The position numbers were made by a program, and so were the translations under genes. A stretch of 64,000 nucleotides of DNA from Armatimonadia bacterium (GTDB lineage Bacteria; Armatimonadota; Zipacnadia; Zipacnadales; JABUFB01), in NCBI GenBank assembly GCA_039679385.1, contig JBDKVB010000138.1:62001-126000 (forward strand), read 5' to 3'. Shown here in pieces: positions 34,295 to 43,332 of this stretch. The first letter of the stretch is position 1. Each line of letters opens with the position of its first letter. Below the pieces are notes generated by a model. The model was not told the DNA's origin. It did no database searches and saw only the letters and a list, made by a program, of their open reading frames with translations.

Positions 34295-35434
34295 CTAGTG
34301 GGCCTGGAACCTGTAGACGGTGGTCTGGCGGTAGACTTGCCCCGGCCGCAGAACGGTGGAGGGGAAGCTCGGCTGGTTGATGGAGTCCGGGTAGTGCTGG
34401 GCCTCAAGGCAGAAGCCGTGATACTGGTTGTAGGTCACGCCCCCCTTGCCCTTGATCGAGCCATCCAGGAAGTTGCCGGTGTAGAACTGCACACCGGGCT
34501 CGGTGGTGTACATGTCCATCATACGGCCGGAGGTGAGCTCATCGACGTGTGCCGCCAGCTTCAGCCCGGTGCCACGGAGGACCAGGTTGTGGTCATAGCC
34601 GACGGGCTTGCCGCCCATCTGCGCGATCCGCTCGCCGATGCGGTGAGGCTTGGTGAAGTCGAGGGGTGTCCCGGTGACCGAAGTGATCTCGCCGGTGGGG
34701 ATGAGAGTTGAGTCTACCGGGGTGTAGTAGTCGGCGTTGAGCTCCAGCCGGTGCCGCAGGATGCCGCCGGTCTCAGCCCCGGCGAGGTTGAAGTAGGAGT
34801 GGTTGGTCAGGTTGATCGGCGTGGCCTTGTCGGTGGTCGCCCAGTACTCGATCTTGAGGGCGTCCTTGTTGGTGAGGGTGTAGACAACCGTGGACTTGAG
34901 GTTGCCGGGGTAGCCCTCTTCGCCATCCTTGCTCAGGTAGGTGAAGCGCACACTGGGACCCTCGGCAGTCATGGCCGGCGCTGCCTTCCAGACGACTCTG
35001 TTGAAGCCCTTGCGCCCACCGTGGAGGGCATTGGGCCCGTCGTTGGTGGCGAGGGTGTAGGTCTTGCCGTCGAGGGTGAAGCGACCCTTGGCGATGCGGT
35101 TGCCGACACGGCCCACGGTTGACCCAAAGTAGGGATGCTCGCCGAGGTAACCCGCGAGGCTGTCAAAGCCGAGGACGACGTCGCCGAGCTTGCTGTTGCG
35201 ATCGGGAACCCACAACTCGGTGAGCAGCGCGCCGTAGGTGATCAGCTTCGCGACGCAGCCGTTGGCGTTGGTGAGGACATAGAGGTCCACCGGTGTCCCT
35301 TCCGGTGTCTGGCCGAAGGGCATCATCTGCAGGCTGGACTTGGTCATACCGGATACCTCCGGGGCGGAGTAGGCCGATGCAACGAGGAGCACGCCGATAG
35401 CCAGCACCAGGGCGACCGTTACCGGACAACGCAT
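34295..35434 (-). CDS. galM: Exported aldose 1-epimerase (mutarotase)
   Basis: 379 residues with an N-terminal signal peptide (PVTVALVLAIGVLLVASAYS). The GalM fold shows YFGSTVGRVGNRIAKGRF, ATNDGPNALHGGRKGFNR, INLTNHSYFNLAG (catalytic His), GYDHNLVLRG and the catalytic Glu in GFCLEAQHYPDSINQP. It interconverts alpha and beta anomers of aldoses. An exported form fits extracytoplasmic sugar release by the GH127 enzyme encoded next. AAAGGA lies nine bases before ATG 35434. Confidence 0.92.
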   Translation of the reverse strand: MRCPVTVALVLAIGVLLVASAYSAPEVSGMTKSSLQMMPFGQTPEGTPVDLYVLTNANGCVAKLITYGALLTELWVPDRNSKLGDVVLGFDSLAGYLGEHPYFGSTVGRVGNRIAKGRFTLDGKTYTLATNDGPNALHGGRKGFNRVVWKAAPAMTAEGPSVRFTYLSKDGEEGYPGNLKSTVVYTLTNKDALKIEYWATTDKATPINLTNHSYFNLAGAETGGILRHRLELNADYYTPVDSTLIPTGEITSVTGTPLDFTKPHRIGERIAQMGGKPVGYDHNLVLRGTGLKLAAHVDELTSGRMMDMYTTEPGVQFYTGNFLDGSIKGKGGVTYNQYHGFCLEAQHYPDSINQPSFPSTVLRPGQVYRQTTVYRFQAH

Positions 35435-35590
35435 GGCAGTTCATCCTTTCGATGGCACAAGGCTTTTCGGAAGTCAGTGGCCGACAGTTTCCCCAAGCCC
35501 CTGAAAGGGTCCTTCCAGGATCTTGGGAAAGGTGGCGGCCCTGCGAAGAGGCAAGATGGTGTTAGCCGGCCCGGGAGGGGCCGCGAATCG

Positions 35591-35619
35591 TTGCTTTTCG
35601 CCAACCTGACCCCTATAAT
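35591..35619 (+). promoter_or_regulatory. Sigma70-type promoter for the wzy-like operon
   Basis: TTGCTT (35591-35596), a 17-base spacer and a perfect TATAAT (35614-35619). The start near 35626 gives a leader of about 27 bases with GGGAG six bases before ATG 35653. The -35 matches only TTG. Confidence 0.7.
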
Positions 35620-35652
35620 GGCGCAGGCCATACCACGTGCCGGGAGCCGCGG

Positions 35653-37188
35653 ATGAGACGAGACGAAGCGCAGAGCAAGTTCCTGTTCGGAGCCATCGCG
35701 GTGTGCCTGGCGATCGCGGTCGGTGTGGCCGTGATGCTGGCTACGAACAAGTGGACCTATGCGGTTGCGGGCTCGGTCGCAGCGCTGGGGACGATTGCGG
35801 CCCTTGCCTCGACGGAAGCGGCGCTCTACACCATCATCACGATCGCGTGCTTCGACGGGCTCATCAAGGGCATGAGTCCGGGCATGGCGAGCATGGTGCT
35901 CAAGGACGCGTACCTGGGTCTGGCCATGATGCGCTGGGTCTGGGAGGGTGTGAACAACCAGCCACGCCAATCACTGAGTTCGTCGGTGGCGCTACCGGCC
36001 TTCCTGTTCACAGCCTACTGCGTCGGGCAGATGTTCAACACGGAGACCATGAGCTGGATGCTGGCCCTTGCGGGTCTACGCTCCTGGGTCATCTGGATCC
36101 CGATCTACTTCATCACCTACGACACGATTCGGACACGCCGCCAGTTCGAGCGGATGCTGCTGTTCATCGCAGTCATCAGCGCGGGGACAGGCGTGTACGG
36201 AGTCATCCAGCACCAGATTGGCTTTGATCACCTCAGCGCCGTGTCGCCCAACTTCGGGTTCTACGACCACTTCAGGCGGGGTTCACTGATCCGCGCGCCG
36301 GGGACCTATGTGCATCCGGGAACTGCGGGTGCGGCCATGAGCTTCGCCGCCACGGTCTGCGCCGGCGTAGCCCTGGCCTCACGGGCGTTCTCGATGCAGC
36401 AGATCTCGCTGCTGGCGGCTGCACCGATCTGCCTGACGGCCCTGGCGGCCACAGGGAGCCGGTCGCCGCTGATCGGTGGCGTGGTAGGGCTGATCGTTTT
36501 CGTTGCGATGACGCGCCAGGTGCGGCTGTTCGTGGGGATGGCGGTGCTGGTTGCCATCGGGATGGGGCTATCGGAGAGACAGGCCGGACTGGCAGTATCG
36601 CAACGTTACACGCGGCAATTGCTGGGTATGCAGACGGTGATCTCGCGGGCGATCGGGCCACTATACAAAGCCGGTGACCTGCTGTCTCGATTCCCCCTGG
36701 GCACCGGCATCGCCAGCGGCACGGGTGTCGGGCGCAGTGCGGCGATCCTCGAACAGCCACTGTACGTGTCGGAGGATGCCTCCGCCTTCATCGAGAACGA
36801 GCTTGGCCGTGCCATGAAGGAGATGGGACTGCCGGGCGTTTCGCTGCTGATCTGGCTCTTGTGGAGGGCGATGAAGTCCGGGTTCGTCGGCTGGAAGCTG
36901 GGGACGGGGCGAGACCGGTGGCTTGCCAGTGGATTGATGGCCGGGGCGGTGAACCTGGCTGTACAGAACATGAGCGGTTCGGCGCTGTACCTGGCCCCGG
37001 GAGGAATCTACTTCTGGATGGCCTGTGCCCTGGCGGCCAGAGTGCCTGACTACGAGGCCACTGACCGCGAGGAGGAAGTTCCTGATCGCAGTGAGGAGGA
37101 GGCCGCAGAGTGGGACAAGCTGGCGACGCGCAGTCAGCAGCGACGTCCCTTGCCCCCGAACCTGCCCTCACGACGCCCCGGCGCCTGA
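35653..37188 (+). CDS. O-antigen ligase/polymerase-like membrane protein
   Basis: 511 residues with about ten to twelve TM segments. The large extracytoplasmic region around residues 185-220 has PNFGFYDHFRRGSLIRAPGT and YVHPGTAGAAMSF. GSRSPLIGGVVGLIVFVAMT and FPLGTGIASGTG are typical of the Wzy_C/O-antigen ligase fold. A hydrophilic C-terminal tail (YEATDREEEVPDRSEEEAAE) is cytoplasmic. Such proteins polymerise or ligate lipid-linked oligosaccharides. It heads a three-gene plus-strand run with the thymidylate-synthase-like gene (56-base gap) and a GT-C gene (14-base gap). Confidence 0.82.
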   Translation: MRRDEAQSKFLFGAIAVCLAIAVGVAVMLATNKWTYAVAGSVAALGTIAALASTEAALYTIITIACFDGLIKGMSPGMASMVLKDAYLGLAMMRWVWEGVNNQPRQSLSSSVALPAFLFTAYCVGQMFNTETMSWMLALAGLRSWVIWIPIYFITYDTIRTRRQFERMLLFIAVISAGTGVYGVIQHQIGFDHLSAVSPNFGFYDHFRRGSLIRAPGTYVHPGTAGAAMSFAATVCAGVALASRAFSMQQISLLAAAPICLTALAATGSRSPLIGGVVGLIVFVAMTRQVRLFVGMAVLVAIGMGLSERQAGLAVSQRYTRQLLGMQTVISRAIGPLYKAGDLLSRFPLGTGIASGTGVGRSAAILEQPLYVSEDASAFIENELGRAMKEMGLPGVSLLIWLLWRAMKSGFVGWKLGTGRDRWLASGLMAGAVNLAVQNMSGSALYLAPGGIYFWMACALAARVPDYEATDREEEVPDRSEEEAAEWDKLATRSQQRRPLPPNLPSRRPGA

Positions 37189-37244
37189 GCCCGACACAGT
37201 ATGTCATCGACGAGCGACACGTCAGACCGGAGGAGAGTTCGTAG

Positions 37245-38084
37245 ATGCCCTATCAGCTTCCAACACTGCACATTGAAGCAAAGACCCTGGCCGAAGGCTG
37301 GGAGAAGGCTGTTCTGGCCACCTGGGAACGAGGGGCAAGGATCCCGACCCAGTATGACAAGCCCGGTGACCCACTTAGTCGCGACGCCAGCTTGCTGCTT
37401 GCCGTCGAGGACCCTTTCGCGGAGCCGCGGATTCACCGGGCCATGCCCGGCGGGTTCGATGACCTGGAGGTGTACCGCCAGGAGGTTCTGGACGGGATCC
37501 ACGATCACTGGGTCGATCCGGCCGCGGGCAAGTGGCAGTACACGTATCACGAGCGCTTCGCCGCGTACAAGGTTCCGGGGATTGAGAAGCCGATCGACCA
37601 GATCCAGTACGTGATCGATACACTGTCCGAGGCGCCCTACTCACGCCGGGCGCAGGCAGTGATCTGGAAGGCCTGGGAAGATGCCGGGATCGACGATCCG
37701 GCCTGCCTGCAGCGGCTGTGGTTCCGGGTGTTCGATGACCCCGAGACCGGCGAGGGCAAGCTGGTTCTGGCGGCCCATATGCGAAGCAATGACGCCTACA
37801 AGGCCGCCTTCATGAACATGTACGCCTTCACCGACCTGCAGCGTGCGGTGGCAGAGCGCATCAGTGAGAACCTGGGGCGCAAGATCGGCGTTGGCCAGTA
37901 CAACCACGTGGTTGACTCCTTCCACATCTACGGCTCGTACTTCTCGGAGTTCGAGGGGTTCCTCAAGAGCGTGGAAGCCCGCACCTGGGAGCAGCGGACC
38001 TACCGGACGGAGGACATCCAGATCCTGATCGACGAGGCTCGGGAGAAGATCCGCGCGTCTCTGGAGGCAGAAGGCCGTCTCTGA
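37245..38084 (+). CDS. Thymidylate-synthase-fold protein
   Basis: 279 residues. The catalytic region is DDPACLQRLWFRVF (Cys154), in place of the common PPCH. HMRSNDAYKAAFMNMYAF carries the Arg-Ser-x-Asp phosphate motif and the Asn that reads uracil (equivalent to E. coli Asn177). VDSFHIYGSYF matches the DxHxY motif. So substrate and cysteine residues are kept, while the N-terminal region differs from ThyA. It could be the organism's dTMP synthase or a relative such as an archaeal-type or hydroxymethylase enzyme; the Asn favours dUMP. GGAGGAG precedes ATG 37245. It is oddly placed between two glycan genes. Confidence 0.8.
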   Translation: MPYQLPTLHIEAKTLAEGWEKAVLATWERGARIPTQYDKPGDPLSRDASLLLAVEDPFAEPRIHRAMPGGFDDLEVYRQEVLDGIHDHWVDPAAGKWQYTYHERFAAYKVPGIEKPIDQIQYVIDTLSEAPYSRRAQAVIWKAWEDAGIDDPACLQRLWFRVFDDPETGEGKLVLAAHMRSNDAYKAAFMNMYAFTDLQRAVAERISENLGRKIGVGQYNHVVDSFHIYGSYFSEFEGFLKSVEARTWEQRTYRTEDIQILIDEAREKIRASLEAEGRL

Positions 38085-38098
38085 AAGGTGGGCCGGCC

Positions 38099-39331
38099 AT
38101 GCGTCGTCTCCTCCCGCACCTGGTAATCGCCCTGGGGATCCTTCTCCGGCTGGCGTTGGCTCCCCACGTGAGCCATCGGGGCGATGAGAACGCGATCGGG
38201 ACGTGGCAGAACGAACTGCTGCGGTATGGCGCAGCGGAGTTCTACGCGCACTCGGGGTGCAACTACCCTCCGGTTCACCTGTATGTGGCCTGGGTGACGG
38301 GCAAGATGGCACAGGCGGCCGGGCTGGACATAAGCCCCTGCACCCTCACGTCGCGTCTGCTCCTCAAGCTGCCGCAGATCGCGGCGGACGTCGGCATCAT
38401 CTACCTGGTGTGGTTCGGGCTGCTCGGTCCGGGACTGACTGGGCGTGCGCGTCTGCTGTGGGCGGTCTTTCTGGCCTTCAACCCGGCGTGGGTGTTCTGC
38501 TCGGGCCTCTGGGGACAGGTGGATGTCCTGTGTGCGCTAGGGGTGATGGCGGCCCTGGTGGCCTTCCACCGCGGCCGGCCTGTGGTGTCTCTCTGTTGCT
38601 TTGCCCTCTCGCTGCTGGTGAAACCCCTGTACGTGATCAGCCTGCCCGTGCTGGTGATTGCGATTGCGCGCCGCTATGGTCTGCGGGCCTTTGCCCTGGC
38701 AGCACTTGGCGCGCTGGCGGTGACGGCGCTGGTGATGCTGCCCTTCAACGTGCACCAGTCGCCGCTCCTGCTGCTTCAGGTGGTTCTGCGTCCAGCCGGC
38801 GTGTTCAAGACCACGTCGCTGAACGCCTTCAACCTGTGGGCCGCTGTGGGCATGTGGAAGTCCAGCCTGCTGCCGGAGCTCGGGCTGAGCTACTTCACCT
38901 GGGGCATGATGATGCTGGCGGTCGCGTACCTGCCCACGCTTGGGCTGATCTGGCGCCATCCTACCTCGCGCCATCTCATGGCGGCGGTGACGCTGGCCCA
39001 GCTCGCCTTCTTCCTGTTCCCGACGGAGATCCACGAGCGGTATGCGTACTACGCAACCGTCCCCATCGTTGCCTGGGCTGCGCTTGATGCGCGGGTCCTC
39101 CCCTGGGCGATTCTGCTGGCCTGCAGCGCGACGCTCAACCTGCACTACCGGGTTCGTGTTCCCGGGGAGAGCACTCCGGGCATTGTCTATCTGGCTCGGC
39201 TGCATGACGCTGGTGTGACGATGTGGCTGGGCCTCGCCGCGAACCTGCTGGTGTTCGGCTTCGGGTGGCTGACTGCTCTGCGCACCCGACCGGAGACGCC
39301 TGGCGCGGTTGGTGAAGCTGCTTCCGAGTGA
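38099..39331 (+). CDS. GT-C membrane glycosyltransferase (ALG6/ALG8-like)
   Basis: 410 residues and about ten TM segments. TM1 is followed by SHRGDENAIGTWQNELLRYG with acidic residues, then SGCNYPPVHLYVAWVTGKM. FCSGLWGQVDVLCALGVM and LLVKPLYVISLPVLV resemble ALG6/ALG8 and related transferases, and FPTEIHERYAYYATVPIVAW carries the HERY motif of that group. It likely moves a sugar from a polyprenyl-phosphate donor at the outer face. ATG 38099 has AAAGGTGG upstream. Confidence 0.82.
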   Translation: MRRLLPHLVIALGILLRLALAPHVSHRGDENAIGTWQNELLRYGAAEFYAHSGCNYPPVHLYVAWVTGKMAQAAGLDISPCTLTSRLLLKLPQIAADVGIIYLVWFGLLGPGLTGRARLLWAVFLAFNPAWVFCSGLWGQVDVLCALGVMAALVAFHRGRPVVSLCCFALSLLVKPLYVISLPVLVIAIARRYGLRAFALAALGALAVTALVMLPFNVHQSPLLLLQVVLRPAGVFKTTSLNAFNLWAAVGMWKSSLLPELGLSYFTWGMMMLAVAYLPTLGLIWRHPTSRHLMAAVTLAQLAFFLFPTEIHERYAYYATVPIVAWAALDARVLPWAILLACSATLNLHYRVRVPGESTPGIVYLARLHDAGVTMWLGLAANLLVFGFGWLTALRTRPETPGAVGEAASE

Positions 39332-39369
39332 AGGCAGTCTGTGCATCCAGGCGCCGGGTGTGGTAAGGC

Positions 39370-39939
39370 TCACACCTGGCGCTCGCGGCCGATGAGGGAG
39401 AGGAACTCGGAGCGCGTGGCGTCCGATCCGTGGAAGCTCCCGAGGACCGAGGAAGTCGTCATCAGCGAGTTCTGCTTCTCGACCCCGCGCATCATCATGC
39501 ACAGGTGGCGTGCCTCGATGATCACGCCGACGCCCTCTGCGCCAATCTTCTCCATGAGGGACCGGGCGATCTGCTCGGTGAGCCGCTCCTGGATCTGCAG
39601 GCGCCTGGCGTAGAGATCGACGAGACGGGCGATCTTGCTGACCCCGAAGACTTTGCCCCGGGGGATGTACCCCACATGGCAGCGACCGTAGAAGGGCAGC
39701 ATGTGGTGCTCGCAGAGGCTGTAGAGCTCGATGTCACGCACGATGACCATGTTGTTGGTCTCCTGCGTGAAGATGGCGTTGTTGATGATCTCGTCGATGT
39801 CCTTGCGGTAGCCGGAGGTCAGGAACTCCATCGACCGCGCGACACGCGAAGGGGTCTTGAGCAGTCCCTCGCGGTCTGGGTCTTCCCCCAGTTCCACCAG
39901 CAACTCACGGACTAGTCGTTCCACTTTCGCATGGTCCAT
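39370..39939 (-). CDS. folE: GTP cyclohydrolase I
   Basis: 189 residues. The zinc motif [20 protein letters not shown] holds Cys and His ligands, [20 protein letters not shown] is the core, and [20 protein letters not shown] gives the third ligand Cys. The enzyme converts GTP to 7,8-dihydroneopterin triphosphate, the first step in folate synthesis. ATG 39939 follows GGGAGG by seven bases and overlaps the folK gene by 35 bases. It is last in the minus-strand folate run. Confidence 0.95.
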   Translation of the reverse strand: MDHAKVERLVRELLVELGEDPDREGLLKTPSRVARSMEFLTSGYRKDIDEIINNAIFTQETNNMVIVRDIELYSLCEHHMLPFYGRCHVGYIPRGKVFGVSKIARLVDLYARRLQIQERLTEQIARSLMEKIGAEGVGVIIEARHLCMMMRGVEKQNSLMTTSSVLGSFHGSDATRSEFLSLIGRERQV

Positions 39940-40492
39940 CCTGGACCCTCCCAAAGGTCTGCTTGTGTTCGTCGCAGCAGGGCAACAGTCTCCTGCGCAG
40001 CTCCTGCGTGAAGTCCGTCAGCGGTGTCATGCCCTGGTGCGTGAAGCTCGCGGCGATCCAGGCCAGGGGCTGCTCATCGGGTGGCAGCACGAGGTCTGGA
40101 GCGAGTTCGTGAAGTGGCACGGCGAGGAAGGGGCGGCTGCGCAGGTCGGGGTCGAGGACCTGCACCCGGGCCTCCTCACCGAGGGTCTCCACGTAGACCA
40201 CCACGTCCAGATCGATGGTTCGCGCAGCATAGCGGTCGGTTGTGCGGCGTCTGCCCAGGGCATGCTCAATCGGGCGCAGGACTTGCGTCTTGAGCTGGTC
40301 CGGGGAGAGAGGCGTGTCTATCTCGACCACCCCGTTGTAGAAGTCGGGTTGCTCGGGTCGGCCCAGCGCTGCGGTCTGGCAGAAGGTGGAGACAGCGACC
40401 AGACGCACCTGCTCGCTCAGTAGCCGGAGCGCCGCACCGACCTTGCACGCCGGGTCGAGATTCGACCCCACTCCCACGAACACCCGCGCCAC
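39905..40492 (-). CDS. folK: HPPK, 6-hydroxymethyl-dihydropterin pyrophosphokinase
   Basis: 195 residues. [20 protein letters not shown] opens the protein; [19 protein letters not shown] and [18 protein letters not shown] (the metal DxD) follow. [20 protein letters not shown] matches the HPPK C-terminal motif. It transfers pyrophosphate from ATP to hydroxymethyl-dihydropterin. The tail after residue 150 is longer than usual and contains the folE ribosome-binding region. The ATG lies one base after the folB stop. Confidence 0.94.
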   Translation of the reverse strand: MARVFVGVGSNLDPACKVGAALRLLSEQVRLVAVSTFCQTAALGRPEQPDFYNGVVEIDTPLSPDQLKTQVLRPIEHALGRRRTTDRYAARTIDLDVVVYVETLGEEARVQVLDPDLRSRPFLAVPLHELAPDLVLPPDEQPLAWIAASFTHQGMTPLTDFTQELRRRLLPCCDEHKQTFGRVQDGPCESGTTSP

Positions 40493-40493
40493 T

Positions 40494-40847
40494 CTAGTCT
40501 CGCCCCCGCAGGATGCGCACCCCTACATTCCGAGCAAAGCGCAATGCAGAAGGCTTCATGACGGTGACCTCGACCGAGTTCACGTCCGGGTGCTGCAGGC
40601 AGAGCCCCGCGATGGCCTCTGCCAGGGCCTCTACGAGCTGGAAGCCGGAAGCCTCGGCCAGGGCGTAGACGGCCTTCTTGATCGCGCGGTAGTCGACGGC
40701 ATCCTCAAAGCGGTCGCTCTGCCCGGCCTTGCGCGTGTCGGTGTAGAGGGTGATGCTGACGAGCACGTCCTGCTTCTCGCGGCGCTCCTCAGCGCTGATG
40801 CCAAGGACGCAGCGAACGAGCAAGCCTTCGATCAGCAGGGCATCCAT
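40494..40847 (-). CDS. folB: Dihydroneopterin aldolase
   Basis: 117 residues, the usual length. MDALLIEGLLVRCVLGISAE with EERREKQDVLVSI is the FolB start, EDAVDYRAIKKAVYALAEAS holds the substrate region, and LVEALAEAIAGLCLQ with the conserved Glu follows. VEVTVMKPSALRFARNVG (catalytic Lys) completes it. FolB converts dihydroneopterin to hydroxymethyl-dihydropterin. ATG 40847 is 37 bases past the SDR gene. Confidence 0.93.
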   Translation of the reverse strand: MDALLIEGLLVRCVLGISAEERREKQDVLVSITLYTDTRKAGQSDRFEDAVDYRAIKKAVYALAEASGFQLVEALAEAIAGLCLQHPDVNSVEVTVMKPSALRFARNVGVRILRGRD

Positions 40848-40884
40848 GGGCACTCTCCCTGGAGTGAGGAAAGGGTGCGGTCGG

Positions 40885-41622
40885 CTACGTCTGCTCGCGC
40901 AGATGCCGACCTCCGTCGACGTAGAGGACCTGGCCTGTGATGAAGGGACTCCTGAGCAGGAAAAGTGCGGCGTCTGCGATGTCCTCGGCTGAGCCATAGC
41001 GCTGCAAGGGTAGCGAAGGAGCCAGCCTGGCGAGATAGCTTGCGTCCTGGCCGGGCGGCGGCAGGATCAGCCCCGGAGCGACGGCGTTGACCCGGACCTT
41101 CGGCGCGTACTCCAGGGCCGTCATTCGCGTGAGCACGTGGAGCAGGTGCTTGCTGAGGATGTAGGCCACATGCTGCCAGTCGTACCCGTGTACACGGCTG
41201 TCCAGCAGGTTCACGACAGCGCCCTCGCGGTCCTGGGCGGCGAAGTGGCGACTGAGGACGAAGGGAGCCCAGGCGTTGACGGCGGCGTTTGCGGTGACGT
41301 CGTCGAAGGTGACGTCGCCCAGGGTGCTGGGATCGAAGATCGAAGCGTTGTTGAGGAGCAGGTCCAGGGGACCGGCTGCCTCCAGCGCCCGGACGATGAG
41401 GTCCTCAGCTTCCTGCGGGTTGCTGAGGTCGGCCTGCACGGTCCAGGCCTTCGCTCCCAGGCCCTGCAGGTGCTCACACAGTTCGGCAGCGGCGTTGCCG
41501 GAGGAGTTGTAGTGGATCACGATTCCGGCGCCCTGCGCTGCAAGGGCAAGGCACAGGGAGCGCCCGAGTCGCTGTGCGCCTCCGGTTACGAGAGCGGTCT
41601 TGTTGGCCAGGCTGTTCGGCAT
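40885..41622 (-). CDS. folM: PTR1/FolM-type pteridine reductase (SDR family)
   Basis: 245 residues. TALVTGGAQRLGRSLCLAL has the TGxxxRxG variant of pteridine reductases. The active site is LLDSRVHG then YILSKH, with Asp in place of the usual SDR serine, exactly 13 residues before Tyr, as in Leishmania PTR1 (Asp181-Tyr194-Lys198). DGGRHL ends the protein. PTR1-type enzymes reduce dihydropterins and dihydrofolate. Sitting upstream of folB-folK-folE, it may be this organism's dihydrofolate reductase. The substrate is inferred. Confidence 0.88.
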   Translation of the reverse strand: MPNSLANKTALVTGGAQRLGRSLCLALAAQGAGIVIHYNSSGNAAAELCEHLQGLGAKAWTVQADLSNPQEAEDLIVRALEAAGPLDLLLNNASIFDPSTLGDVTFDDVTANAAVNAWAPFVLSRHFAAQDREGAVVNLLDSRVHGYDWQHVAYILSKHLLHVLTRMTALEYAPKVRVNAVAPGLILPPPGQDASYLARLAPSLPLQRYGSAEDIADAALFLLRSPFITGQVLYVDGGRHLREQT

Positions 41623-41689
41623 CCGGTGTTCCTCTCAGACGGCTCGCTGCGTCATGGCCGCCGGGACAAGGTCGGTGTGTGAGTGCGGG

Positions 41690-43138
41690 TCAGGGCCTGG
41701 GCTGCGGCGGTCTCCTCGGCTGCGGCTTCGGTGAGGCCCCCAGAGGCAGCGGCAAGGTGCGACGGTCCTCAGAGGGGTAGTCAACGAACTCCCTGGCTCC
41801 GCGCATGTAGTCGTTGGTGTCGCGCATCCAGGTGTCCAGGCGCTCGCGCATCTGGGTGAGGACCGTGGCGCTGCCGGGGTCCTCCGCCAGGTTGTTGAAC
41901 TCGTTGGGGTCACGGGTCAGGTCGTAGAGTTCCTCCCGCGGTCGCGGCCGGCCGGAGTTCCAAAGCGTGATGCCGGTGTCCTCGGCGGTCTCTTCCTCCG
42001 GCAGCTTGGGTCCCGCACGCAGGCCGTAGTTGCGGATGTACTTGTACTGGCGGGTCCTCACGCAGCGCATCGGGTCGTAGTCGTCGTGGTAGTTGCGCTC
42101 GGCGAAGATGGCGTCTCTAGGTGTGTACTCGCCGCCCAGGACTGCCGGGGCGAAGCTGCGTCCCTGGATTGCGGCGGAGGCAGGGATCCCAAGCGCTTCC
42201 AGTTGCGATGGCAGCAGGTCAAGGTTGCTAAGCAGGTGGTCGCAGGTTGTGCCGGGCTTGAGACGTCCCGGCCAACGCATGAGGAGGGCGGTCAGCAGGC
42301 CCGGATCGTACAGCGTGCTCTTGGCGCGCGGGAAACCCACCCCGTGATCGGTGGTGAAGATCACCCAGGTGTTTTGGTCCAGTCCTGTCTCGTGCAGGCA
42401 GGCGAGGATGCGCCCGAACTGCTCATCCATGAAGGAGACCGATCCGTAGAAAGCGGCCAGGCTGTTCCGGACGAAGGGGATGTCGCCCTGGAAGGGGAGA
42501 GGTGTGACCTCCGCCGGGTTGTAGCGTCCCTGGAACTCGGGCCGGTCCCAGGGAGCATGCACTTCCTGGGTGTAGGCGTTCAGGTAGAAGGGCCCCTTGG
42601 TGCGGTCGAAGCGCTTGAGGAAGTCACAGACCTCGTCGGCGATTCGGTCTGCCGTGCGTGGCCCGAGCTTGGTCTCCTTGTAGGCGTAGGGGTTCGGACC
42701 GACGCGTTCGTGCTGGCCGCCAAGGTTGGCGGTGTAGTACCCGGCGTCGTTGAAGTAGTCAACGACGGTCCTCTCGGTCTCCGGCAGGCTCCAGCCCTTG
42801 TTGGCGAGGCCGATGAGGCCGTTGCTGTGGGCATAGCGTCCAGTGACGATGCACCCTCGCGAAGGGCTGCAGGGAGTGGAGCCACAGTAGTAGTTGGTGA
42901 AACGCACGCCCTCGGCAGCGAAGGCGTCAAGGTTCGGGGACTTCACGTTGGGCCAGTTGTAGCAGCTCAGGGCGGTGCCGAGGTCGTGGCAGATGAAGTA
43001 CAAGACGTTCGGACGCTGTGAAGAGGGGACTGTCGGGGCCGGCTGTGCAAGGGCCGGCGTGGGCACCTGGGCAAGCTGTGCTGCCGCAACGGCGGTTGCG
43101 CCCTGTAGACCTGCTCGCATAAAGTCTCGTCGGTCCAT
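41690..43138 (-). CDS. Exported sulfatase, Cys-type
   Basis: 482 residues. A twin-arginine-like leader (MDRRDFMRAGLQGATAVAAA) starts it. RPNVLYFICHDLGTALSCY gives the N-terminal metal site, and PCSPSRGCIVTGRY holds Cys90 in the CxPxR sulfatase motif, converted to formylglycine by a maturase not seen here. WVIFTTDHGVGFPRAKSTLYD supplies metal ligands; a C-terminal Pro/Arg tail (SPKPQPRRPPQPRP) follows. It probably desulfates a polysaccharide. GGGAGG is five bases before ATG 43138. It is in line with the folate run but unrelated in function. Confidence 0.9.
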   Translation of the reverse strand: MDRRDFMRAGLQGATAVAAAQLAQVPTPALAQPAPTVPSSQRPNVLYFICHDLGTALSCYNWPNVKSPNLDAFAAEGVRFTNYYCGSTPCSPSRGCIVTGRYAHSNGLIGLANKGWSLPETERTVVDYFNDAGYYTANLGGQHERVGPNPYAYKETKLGPRTADRIADEVCDFLKRFDRTKGPFYLNAYTQEVHAPWDRPEFQGRYNPAEVTPLPFQGDIPFVRNSLAAFYGSVSFMDEQFGRILACLHETGLDQNTWVIFTTDHGVGFPRAKSTLYDPGLLTALLMRWPGRLKPGTTCDHLLSNLDLLPSQLEALGIPASAAIQGRSFAPAVLGGEYTPRDAIFAERNYHDDYDPMRCVRTRQYKYIRNYGLRAGPKLPEEETAEDTGITLWNSGRPRPREELYDLTRDPNEFNNLAEDPGSATVLTQMRERLDTWMRDTNDYMRGAREFVDYPSEDRRTLPLPLGASPKPQPRRPPQPRP

Positions 43139-43332
43139 GGCAGCCTCCCAGACTGGTCAGGAATCACCTCAAGGAATTCGCGGACTGTCACCGCGTCTCC
43201 TTCTGCGGAGGGCCGGCATGAGCCCGGCAGGAGATGGAGGTTGGCCGGAGAACCTTGAATCATCCAGCACGTCACTTCGGTTCAGTTGTCGTCCTGATGC
43301 GCCCAGGTTCATACCTGCAAGGAGGGACAGCG

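Noticed and set aside
41690-43138. Sulfatase as part of the folate pathway
   Set aside because: It is upstream on the same strand by 67 bases, but its product is an exported sulfatase with no plausible folate role; shared transcription would be incidental.
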